A stretch of 64,000 bases of DNA, from positions 1 through 64,000 of the forward strand of contig CAYROO010000012.1 of assembly GCA_964425915.1 (NCBI GenBank), written 5' to 3'. A model generated the notes under the pieces. That model did not search any database and was not told where the DNA came from. It was given only the letters and a program-made list of their open reading frames with translations. This DNA comes from Polycyclovorans sp964425915. Lineage in GTDB: Bacteria; Pseudomonadota; Gammaproteobacteria; Nevskiales; Nevskiaceae. Numbering within the stretch: position 1 is the first letter of the stretch; each line of letters opens with the position of its first letter. Positions 1 to 6,756 of this stretch are shown here, one piece after another. The position numbers were made by a program, and so were the translations under genes.

Positions 1-234
1 CGATCACGTCGGGCATGGCAGTGGGAAACGTCATCCCGGGCTTGACCCGGGATCCAGCTGTAACGGTCGGTGCCTCGATGCCCGATCACGTCGGGCATTA
101 CGGGACGCAAATACACCTGTAGGAGCGGTGCTTGCCCGCGACCGGCTGGTCGGCAATGTGCGAGCTTTCAGGTCGCGCGCACGCTGCGCTCCTACAGCGT
201 GGACCCGCACGTCATCCCAGAGCGGATATACCGC
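1..234. repeat. REP-like cluster of inverted repeats
   Basis: This non-coding stretch holds several small palindromes. A 16-base unit at 1-16 recurs at 83-98, where it forms a hairpin (arms 78-85 and 91-98, loop TCACG). Arms ATCCCGGG at 33-40 and CCCGGGAT at 46-53 form a second hairpin. A larger imperfect inverted repeat has outer arms 117-127 and 187-197 (CTGTAGGAGCG and its complement) and inner arms 137-143 and 171-177. The TAGGAGCG...GCCCGCGA pattern resembles pseudomonad REP elements. A short hairpin at 220-236 overlaps the end of the next gene. No protein is supported here. Confidence 0.6.
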
Positions 235-1077
235 TCACCCCACCTGCTGCTTGCGCGTGAAGTAGACCGTGAGCCGCTGGTAGGCGCTGGGCAGCAGGCG
301 TTGAATCTTGTCCAGCACCACAGCATCAGGGCCGACCAGCACGCGCCGTTGGTCGCGTTCGACGGCGCGCAGGATGATGGCGGCAGCCTTCTCGGCGGTG
401 GTGATGAAGTTCTTCTCGAACTTGCGTCCGGAATCCTTGGCATCCATGCCCAGGGCGCCGACGCTGCTGTCCATCCGCGCGTTGCGGGCGATGGCGGTCT
501 TGATGCCACCCGGGTGGACGCTGGTGGCGGAAACGCCGCAGTCCATCATGTCGAGCTCCTGACGCAGGCACTCGGTGAAGCCACGGACGGCAAATTTGGC
601 GGCGTGATAGGCGGACTGCGATGGCACGGTCAGCAAGCCGAACAGGCTGGAGGTGTTGATGATATGCCCCTCACCGGCCGCTTTCAGGTGTGGCAGGAAA
701 GCCTGGGTGCCATGGACCACGCCCCAGAAGTTGATGTTCATCAGCCACTCGAAATCTTCCAGCTTCATCCCCTCGACGGTGGCGCCCAGGCCGACACCGG
801 CATTGTTGAAGATGAGGTTGACCTTGCCGTGATCCGCCACCACCTGGTCGGCCCAGGCGAACACGGCGGCGCGCTCGGCGACGTCCAGACGCTGAGCGGT
901 GACCTTGACGGCTGGGCTGGCCTTTTGGACCTGCTGCACGGTCTCCGCGAGTCCGTTTTCATTGACGTCGGACAGCGCCAGATGGCAACCGCGGCGGGCC
1001 AGGTCCAGGGCCAGGGTGCGGCCCATGCCGGAGCCGGCACCGGTGATGGCGGCCACTTTGTTATGGAAGGATTTCAT
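235..1077 (-). CDS. short-chain dehydrogenase/reductase (SDR)
   Basis: This 280-residue protein is a classical SDR, an NAD(P)-dependent oxidoreductase of alcohols and ketones. The cofactor motif TGAGSGMG lies at residues 12-19, NNAG at 91-94, and the catalytic Ser143/144, Tyr157 and Lys161 (YHAAK) are all present. A GGAGAAG ribosome site sits about 7 bases before the ATG. It lies 30 bases downstream of the monooxygenase gene on the same strand, so the two are probably one operon. A likely joint role is oxidising an alcohol to a ketone that the monooxygenase converts to an ester. The substrate cannot be read from sequence, so the specific role is inference; family membership is secure. Confidence 0.9.
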   Translation of the reverse strand: MKSFHNKVAAITGAGSGMGRTLALDLARRGCHLALSDVNENGLAETVQQVQKASPAVKVTAQRLDVAERAAVFAWADQVVADHGKVNLIFNNAGVGLGATVEGMKLEDFEWLMNINFWGVVHGTQAFLPHLKAAGEGHIINTSSLFGLLTVPSQSAYHAAKFAVRGFTECLRQELDMMDCGVSATSVHPGGIKTAIARNARMDSSVGALGMDAKDSGRKFEKNFITTAEKAAAIILRAVERDQRRVLVGPDAVVLDKIQRLLPSAYQRLTVYFTRKQQVG

Positions 1078-1107
1078 TCAGGCTTCTCCAGGTGCTCGTT
1101 GTCGGCT

Positions 1108-2598
1108 TCAGGCCGTGGTGTGGTGGGGAATCGCGCGATAGGCGGCGCCGTCGAAACGACGCGTGCGGCGCCAGAAGTCGAAGGTGAAGCCCGGCCACAG
1201 CGCGGTGATCTTGCCGCTGCGATGCTTGTACCAGCTGTTGCAGCCGGTGGCCCAGATCGAGCCGCTGAGGCGGCGCTGCAGGTCGCGGTTGTACTCGGCC
1301 TGCACGCTATCGCGCACTTCCAATATCGACTCGCCGGTCTGGGCCTGGTGGTCTAGTAGCCCCATGATGTAGCGCACCTGCGCCTCGATCATGAACACCA
1401 TCGAGCTGTGGCCGAGCCCGGTGTTGGGTCCGACGATGAAGCACAGGTTGGGGAAGCCGTGCACGGTGGTGCCGAGATAGGCCTCCTCGCCGTCGGCCCA
1501 GGCCTGCGCCAGGGTCTGCCCGTCGCGGCCCGTGATGACCTCCGCAATCGGGTTTTCGGTGGCGTAGAAGCCGGTGGCAAAGATCAGGCAGTCGATCTCA
1601 CGCTCGGTGCCGTCGGCACTGACGATGCTGTTGCCGCGAATCTCGCGGATGCCGTCGGTCACCAGATCGACGTTGTCGCGTCCCAGGGCGGGATACCAGT
1701 CGTTGGAGATGAGAATGCGCTTGCAGCCGATGGTGTAGTTGGGCGTCACGGCCTGGCGCAGTACCGGGTCCTTCACCTGGCGGCGGATATGGCCCTCCGC
1801 CACTTTCTGAAACAGCTTCATCAAGCCGGGGTGCAGCACCATGCCCATGACCCGGGCTTCGTGACTCCAGTAGATGGCATCCCGGTGGAGCTGACGGGTG
1901 ATCGGCAGCTTGCGGAACAGGGTTTTCTCAAGCGCCGAGTAGGCGCGGTCCGGGCGCGGGATGATCCAGTTGGGGGTGCGCTGATAGACATCGAGCCGAC
2001 CGGCCTGGCGCGCGATCTCGGGAACGAACTGGATGGCCGAGGCACCGGTGCCGATCACGGCCACGCGCTTGCCGCGGAGGTCGTAATCGTGATCCCAGCG
2101 CGAGGAGTGGAAGGTCTTGCCGCGAAAGTTCTCGACGCCGGGGATGTCGGGAAGCCGCGGTTCAGCCAATCCGCCATTGCCGGCCACCACCACCCGCGCG
2201 GTGAGGCTGCCCTGTGAAGTACGGACCAACCAGCGCCCCTGTTCTTCGTCGAACTGGGCTGACTCGACGGACGTGTCAAAGCGAATATGCGGTCGCAGCC
2301 CGTACTTGCCGGCCACGCCTTGCAGGTAGGCGTAGAGCTCGGGCTGCGTGGGGTACTTGCGTGACCAGTCGGCATTGGGCTCGAAGGACAGCGAGTACAG
2401 GTGGGAGGGCACATCGCAGGCGGCGCCGGGGTAGTGATTGTCGCGCCAGGTCCCGCCGACATCGGCGCCGCGTTCAAGGATGACGAAGTCCTCGCGTCCT
2501 GCCTGCTTCAGCTGAATCGCCATGCACAGGCCGGCGAAGCCGGACCCGATGATCGCAACATCGTGATGCGGGAAACCCTTGCTGCCGCCGTCGGCCAT
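1108..2598 (-). CDS. type I Baeyer-Villiger flavin monooxygenase
   Basis: This 496-residue FAD/NADPH monooxygenase has both type I Baeyer-Villiger fingerprints: GGTWRDNHYPGAACD from residue 48 (pattern GGxWxxxx[FY]P[GM]xxxD), and FRGKTFHSSRWD at 158-169 (pattern FxGxxxHxxxW[PD]). The FAD Rossmann motif GSGFAG is at 18-23 and the NADPH motif GTGAS at 183-187. The family inserts oxygen next to ketones to give esters or lactones. I chose the ATG at 2598 because the dinucleotide fold begins just after it and a GAGGT site precedes it; a longer reading to 2871 would cross the tetR promoter region. It is divergent from the TetR gene and probably repressed by it. Substrate unknown. Confidence 0.9.
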   Translation of the reverse strand: MADGGSKGFPHHDVAIIGSGFAGLCMAIQLKQAGREDFVILERGADVGGTWRDNHYPGAACDVPSHLYSLSFEPNADWSRKYPTQPELYAYLQGVAGKYGLRPHIRFDTSVESAQFDEEQGRWLVRTSQGSLTARVVVAGNGGLAEPRLPDIPGVENFRGKTFHSSRWDHDYDLRGKRVAVIGTGASAIQFVPEIARQAGRLDVYQRTPNWIIPRPDRAYSALEKTLFRKLPITRQLHRDAIYWSHEARVMGMVLHPGLMKLFQKVAEGHIRRQVKDPVLRQAVTPNYTIGCKRILISNDWYPALGRDNVDLVTDGIREIRGNSIVSADGTEREIDCLIFATGFYATENPIAEVITGRDGQTLAQAWADGEEAYLGTTVHGFPNLCFIVGPNTGLGHSSMVFMIEAQVRYIMGLLDHQAQTGESILEVRDSVQAEYNRDLQRRLSGSIWATGCNSWYKHRSGKITALWPGFTFDFWRRTRRFDGAAYRAIPHHTTA

Positions 2599-2620
2599 GA
2601 CCGCTACCTCGCTGATGGAG

Positions 2621-2666
2621 TGACAATTGATGTTGTCAGTTTGAATCTGACAACAGCGCATGTCAA
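2621..2666. promoter_or_regulatory. palindromic operator between BVMO and TetR genes
   Basis: The 77-base divergent gap holds a perfect 9-base inverted repeat, TGTTGTCAG at 2631-2639 and CTGACAACA at 2647-2655. It overlaps a second pairing of TGACAA (2621-2626) with TTGTCA (2633-2638). A further TGTCAA half-site lies at 2661-2666. The layout is typical of a TetR-family operator controlling both its own gene and the divergent operon. Binding by the adjacent regulator is inferred from position. Confidence 0.7.
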
Positions 2667-2675
2667 CATCAACCC

Positions 2676-3359
2676 ATGACCGCCCCCGCCCGCTCACGAC
2701 CCCCTGCCCGCACCTACCGCGGCACCCGCCTGGAGGAGCGGCGCGCAACGCGCCGGGCGCAGCTGATCGATGCCGGTCTGGCCTGCTTCGGCAGCGTCGG
2801 ATACCAGGCCAGCTCGGTGCGCGCGATCTGCGCCGAGGCGGGTCTGACCGAGCGCTATTTCTACGAGTCATTCCCCCACAGCGAAGCGCTGCTATGTGCG
2901 GTGTACGACCACCTCATCGAGCAGTTGTTTGCGCGCGCGGTGATCGCCCTGGAAGGCGCGGGCCGTGAACCGGCGGCGATGGCGCATGCGGTGCTGGAGG
3001 TGTACTTCCAGTTCAATGAGGATCCGCGCATCGCACGGGTCACGCATTTCGAAATTCTTGGCGTCAGTGACACCGTCGACCAGCGCTACCGCCAGGCCAT
3101 GGATCGCTTTGCCGAGCTGTTCGTCAACACGGCACTGCCGATGACCCCCAAGCGGCCCGCCGGCGTGCAGACACCACTGGTGGCCATCGGCCTGGTGGGC
3201 GCGGTGGTGCAGATCGCCATGCAATGGTCGTTGTCCGGCTACCGCCTGCCGCGCGACACCGTGGTGCGTAGCGCCGCCAGCCTGTTCGAGGCGGTCATTC
3301 AGCACACCTTGAAACCGTCTCGTCGCGGTAAATCCGACCCTCATCACAGATCGCACTGA
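2676..3359 (+). CDS. TetR/AcrR-family transcriptional regulator
   Basis: This 227-residue protein begins with a basic segment followed by a TetR helix-turn-helix at about residues 46-66 (SSVRAICAEAGLTERYFYESF region), with a variable helical ligand-binding domain after it. It starts 77 bases from the divergently transcribed monooxygenase gene, and the gap carries a palindromic operator, so it most likely represses both. The ligand is probably a hydrophobic ketone or alcohol related to the enzymes, which is inference. The family assignment is clear from the N-terminal domain. Confidence 0.88.
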   Translation: MTAPARSRPPARTYRGTRLEERRATRRAQLIDAGLACFGSVGYQASSVRAICAEAGLTERYFYESFPHSEALLCAVYDHLIEQLFARAVIALEGAGREPAAMAHAVLEVYFQFNEDPRIARVTHFEILGVSDTVDQRYRQAMDRFAELFVNTALPMTPKRPAGVQTPLVAIGLVGAVVQIAMQWSLSGYRLPRDTVVRSAASLFEAVIQHTLKPSRRGKSDPHHRSH

Positions 3360-3365
3360 GCACGG

Positions 3366-3395
3366 TTACACAGCGACCACCGGTGGAGGTATCAT
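3366..3395 (+). promoter_or_regulatory. candidate sigma70 promoter for fis-purH
   Basis: TTACAC at 3366-3371 and TATCAT at 3390-3395 are separated by 18 bases, about 57 bases before the fis ATG. Both boxes deviate from consensus, so this is only a candidate. Confidence 0.35.
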
Positions 3396-3451
3396 CGCTG
3401 CCCCCCAACGGTCCCCCGGCGCCGGTCGCCGAACTCCAAGGATGTCGCTCC

Positions 3452-3712
3452 ATGCGTTCGTTTCGTGGTCATGACGTCAAGCCATTGTCGCAGGCCTTGA
3501 CCGAGTCACTCGAAGATTACTTCCGTGAACTCAACGGTCACGCACCCAAGGAGCTGTACGACACCATCCTCAGTCAGGTGGAACCGCCGCTGCTGAAGAT
3601 CACCCTGCGCTACACCGGCGGCAACCAGTCCAAGGCCGCCGAATGGCTGGGGCTGAATCGCGCCACGCTGCGCAAGAAGCTGAAGCAACACAAGATCGAA
3701 CCTCAGGCCTGA
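3452..3712 (+). CDS. fis: DNA-binding protein Fis
   Basis: This 86-residue nucleoid protein bends DNA and regulates rRNA and growth-phase genes. The C-terminal helix-turn-helix (GGNQSKAAEWLGLNRATLRKK) is nearly invariant in Fis. I chose the ATG at 3452 because an AAGGA ribosome site lies at 3438-3442, and the upstream in-frame extension is proline-rich and unlike Fis. The stop lies 6 bases before purH, so the two form an operon, an arrangement known in several gammaproteobacteria. The frequent partner dusB is not upstream; a TetR gene is there instead. Confidence 0.93.
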   Translation: MRSFRGHDVKPLSQALTESLEDYFRELNGHAPKELYDTILSQVEPPLLKITLRYTGGNQSKAAEWLGLNRATLRKKLKQHKIEPQA

Positions 3713-3718
3713 TCTCCG

Positions 3719-5296
3719 ATGCACCATCCTGTTCGTCGCGCCCTGCTGTCGGTCTCTGACAAGACCGGCATCCTTGAACTTGCCCGTGCCCTGGCCGCAC
3801 TCGAGATCGAGTTGCTCTCCACCGGCGGCACCTACAAGCTGCTGCGCGACGCGGGCGTAGCGGTGACGGAAGTGTCTGCGCACACCGGCTTTCCCGAGAT
3901 CATGGACGGCCGCGTCAAGACCCTGCACCCGAAAATCCACGGCGGGCTGCTCGGTCGCCGCGGCACCGACGATGCCGTCATGCAGTCGCATGACATCGCG
4001 CCGATCGATCTGCTGGTGTTGAACCTTTACCCCTTTGAAGCCACCGTCGCCCGCCCCGACTGCACGCTCGAAGACGCGATCGAGAACATCGATATCGGCG
4101 GCCCAGCGATGCTGCGCGCAGCGGCCAAGAACTGGGCCCACGTGGCAGTGGTCACCGCGGCCGACCAGTACCCGGCCTTGATCGAGATGCTGCAGGCCCA
4201 TGGTGGCCTCAACCGCACGCAGCGCTTCAATCTGTCGGTCGCCGCCTTCAACCGGGTGGCGCAATATGACGCCGCCATCAGCAACTATCTGTCAGCGCTG
4301 AGCCTCAACGACGCGGCCGACGCGATCGCCGCACTCAACGACTTTCCGGCCCAGCACAACAGCTGCTTCGAGAAGGTCCAGGATCTGCGCTACGGCGAGA
4401 ACCCGCATCAGCACGCCGCGTTCTATCGTGAGCCGCATCCAGCCGCCGGCACGCTGGCCACCTACCGCCAGCTGCAGGGCAAGGAACTGTCCTTCAACAA
4501 CCTGGCCGATGCCGATACCGCCTGGGAGTGCGTCCGCCAGTTTGATACCCCGGCCTGTGTCATCGTGAAACATGCCAACCCCTGTGGCGTGGCGGTGGCC
4601 GAGACCGCGCTGGCCGCCTATGAAGGCGCCTACCGCACCGACCCCACCTCGGCCTTCGGCGGCATCATCGCCTTCAACCGTCCCCTGGACGTCGCGATGG
4701 CCGAGGCCATCATCAGCCGTCAGTTCGTCGAGGTGATCATCGCGCCGGCGGTGGATGACGCCGCACTGCAGGTCACTGCTGCCAAGGGGAATGTTCGGGT
4801 GCTGGTGATTCCCGCGGGCGACGGTCGCAATCCGCATGACCTGAAGCGGATTGGGGGCGGCCTGTTGATCCAGAGCAGTGACCACCGCGTGGTGCAGCGC
4901 GAAGACCTCAAGGTGGTCAGCCAGCGGGCACCCACCGCAGCCGAGCTTGATGACCTGCTGTTCTGCTGGCAGGTGGCCAAGTTCGTCAAGTCCAACGCCA
5001 TTGTCTACGCCAAGGGCCAGTGCACAGTCGGCGTCGGTGCGGGTCAGATGAGCCGGGTGTACTCGGCCAAGATCGCCGGCATCAAGGCCGCCGATGAGAA
5101 CCTGCAGGTGGCCGGCAGCGTCATGGCCTCGGATGCCTTCTTCCCGTTCCGCGACGGCATTGATGCGGCTGCCGCCGCCGGTATCACCGCGGTGATCCAG
5201 CCGGGCGGTTCGATGCGCGATGCCGAAGTCATCGCCGCCGCCGACGAAGCCGGCATGGCGATGGTGTTCACTGGCGTCCGCCACTTCCGGCACTGA
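3719..5296 (+). CDS. purH: bifunctional AICAR formyltransferase / IMP cyclohydrolase
   Basis: PurH catalyses the last two steps of IMP synthesis: formylation of AICAR with 10-formyl-THF, then ring closure. The 525-residue length matches the family. The N-terminal MGS-like cyclohydrolase domain shows SDKTGI and STGGTYKLLRDAG near the start and KTLHPKIHGG soon after. The C-terminal transformylase domain contains VIVKHANPCGVA and ends in the usual FTGVRHFRH. It is co-directional with fis, 6 bases after it. Another purine gene, purL, lies elsewhere in the window in a separate unit. Confidence 0.97.
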   Translation: MHHPVRRALLSVSDKTGILELARALAALEIELLSTGGTYKLLRDAGVAVTEVSAHTGFPEIMDGRVKTLHPKIHGGLLGRRGTDDAVMQSHDIAPIDLLVLNLYPFEATVARPDCTLEDAIENIDIGGPAMLRAAAKNWAHVAVVTAADQYPALIEMLQAHGGLNRTQRFNLSVAAFNRVAQYDAAISNYLSALSLNDAADAIAALNDFPAQHNSCFEKVQDLRYGENPHQHAAFYREPHPAAGTLATYRQLQGKELSFNNLADADTAWECVRQFDTPACVIVKHANPCGVAVAETALAAYEGAYRTDPTSAFGGIIAFNRPLDVAMAEAIISRQFVEVIIAPAVDDAALQVTAAKGNVRVLVIPAGDGRNPHDLKRIGGGLLIQSSDHRVVQREDLKVVSQRAPTAAELDDLLFCWQVAKFVKSNAIVYAKGQCTVGVGAGQMSRVYSAKIAGIKAADENLQVAGSVMASDAFFPFRDGIDAAAAAGITAVIQPGGSMRDAEVIAAADEAGMAMVFTGVRHFRH

Positions 5297-5306
5297 GCCG
5301 CGGATC

Positions 5307-5325
5307 GGTCAGGCGTTTCCTGACC
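5307..5325 (+). terminator. small hairpin after purH
   Basis: GGTCAGG at 5307-5313 pairs perfectly with CCTGACC at 5319-5325 around a 5-base loop, 11 bases after the purH stop. There is no T-tract, so intrinsic termination is uncertain. Confidence 0.35.
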
Positions 5326-5482
5326 ACTGATCGGCTCCAGCCCTACCTTCGGTCCTCGACGGCCCTGCGTTTGCGGGGCCCAGGGCGTCGCTGACGGTTT
5401 CGGTCCCGGGGTGCACTGCAACCGCAGTGCCACCAGGTGCCGCTTCCGACAGCGCAGGCACGACCCCACCGAGGACCCACCG

Positions 5483-5989
5483 ATGAACCTCCAACGTCCG
5501 CTGACATCCGCCACCGCGATGGCTGCGCTGATGGCCCTGCCGATGGCACAGGCGCAAACCGACACCAGCAGCTTCAACGTCCTGCTGCAGATCAACGAAA
5601 CTTGTGACGTCAGTAGCACAGCGCCGACCGACCTCGATTTCGGTACCGCAACTCTGCTGACCGGCAATCTCGATCAGACCTCGACGATCACGGTGCTGTG
5701 CACCACCGGCACTGATTTCGATATCGGATTGGACGCCGGCAGCCACGAGTCGACCCCGGATGACATCACCACCCGGCGCATGACCGACGGCTCTGCCCAT
5801 GTCGGCTACCAGCTCTACCAGGATGCCGGGCGCACCACGGTCTGGGGCAACACCGTATCCACCAACACCGTAAGCAGCAGCGGCACCGGCAACACCCAGG
5901 GCTTCACGGTCTACGGCCGGGTGCCGGCGCAGACCACACCGCAGGCCGGTAGCTACTCCGATAGCGTCACCGTCACCGTCACCTACTGA
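5483..5989 (+). CDS. spore coat U domain pilin (CsuA/B-type major subunit)
   Basis: This 168-residue secreted protein belongs to the spore coat U (SCPU) family, the structural subunits of archaic chaperone-usher pili such as Acinetobacter Csu. The ATG at 5483 follows a GAGGA site at 5471-5475 and gives a signal peptide ending at about AQA (residue 23). The mature N-terminus has alternating hydrophobic residues (SFNVLLQI), a plausible donor strand. The body ends in YGRVPAQ...SYSDSVTVTVTY. It is first in the operon pilin-chaperone-usher-tip, the usual place of the abundant subunit. The assignment as major pilin is inferred from family and position. Confidence 0.87.
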   Translation: MNLQRPLTSATAMAALMALPMAQAQTDTSSFNVLLQINETCDVSSTAPTDLDFGTATLLTGNLDQTSTITVLCTTGTDFDIGLDAGSHESTPDDITTRRMTDGSAHVGYQLYQDAGRTTVWGNTVSTNTVSSSGTGNTQGFTVYGRVPAQTTPQAGSYSDSVTVTVTY

Positions 5990-6003
5990 ACCGGCGACAG
6001 ACG

Positions 6004-6756
6004 ATGGACAGACTCGGGCATCACACCGCTGCCCTGAGGGCGGCGCTGCTCGCATTGCTGGTGCTGCTGGCGCCGAGTCGCGCCTGGCCCGCCGGCCTGA
6101 GCGTGATGCCGGTCAGCCTGGAGTTCGCCCCGGGCGACACCATGCAGGGTTTGTGGCTCAGCAACCGCAGTGACAAGCCACTGACCGCCCAGCTGCGCGC
6201 CTTCGCCTGGGACCAGCAGGGCGAGGAAGAACACCTGCAGCCGACACGGGCGCTGCTGCCCAGCCCTCCCCTGTTCACGCTGGCGCCCGGCCAACAGCAG
6301 TACGTGCGTATCGTCCGTGCCGACATTGCCCCGGGTGGCGTGGAGCGCAGTTTTCGTCTGCTGGTCGACGAGCTGCCGGACGCTGGCAGCCCGGCGCGAC
6401 CGGGATTGCAGTTCGTGATGCGCTACGTCCTGCCCGTGTTCGTCGACAGCCCGCCAGGCCTCCCAGCGCTGACCTGGCAACTGATGCACTCGAGCGACAG
6501 CGCCCTGCTCACCGTTGACAACGATGGCGGCCGGCGCGCCCAGCTGTCCGCACTGCGGCTCACCGATGCCGACGGCAGCGTGCTCTACGAGAAACCGGGC
6601 CTGCTCGGCTACGCGCTGGCCAGCCGCCAGCGGCAATGGCGCTTGCCCCTCACGGCATCACAGGCAGCTGCGGTTCGCGCATTCACAGTGAATATCGACG
6701 GACATCCGGCCCATGGCGCGCTTGCCACCGCTCCGCCGGCGCCGGGCGCCCGTTAG
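6004..6756 (+). CDS. periplasmic pilus chaperone (PapD/CsuC-like)
   Basis: This 250-residue chaperone caps pilin subunits in the periplasm and delivers them to the usher. A signal peptide ends near SRAWPA (residue 30). The mature protein starts GLSVMPVSLEF, a typical first strand, and LFTLAPGQQQYVRIVR matches the conserved G1 strand region of PapD-like chaperones. It begins 14 bases after the pilin stop, and its 3' end overlaps the usher reading frame by 44 bases, so expression is coupled. Likely partners are the neighbouring SCPU pilin and tip protein. Confidence 0.88.
   Translation: MDRLGHHTAALRAALLALLVLLAPSRAWPAGLSVMPVSLEFAPGDTMQGLWLSNRSDKPLTAQLRAFAWDQQGEEEHLQPTRALLPSPPLFTLAPGQQQYVRIVRADIAPGGVERSFRLLVDELPDAGSPARPGLQFVMRYVLPVFVDSPPGLPALTWQLMHSSDSALLTVDNDGGRRAQLSALRLTDADGSVLYEKPGLLGYALASRQRQWRLPLTASQAAAVRAFTVNIDGHPAHGALATAPPAPGAR

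Noticed and set aside
70..1356. 428-residue plus-strand frame across the SDR and REP region
   Set aside because: It starts in the repeat cluster and runs antisense to the SDR; no domain.
4292..5293. 333-residue frame antisense to purH
   Set aside because: No domain, GC-driven shadow of purH.
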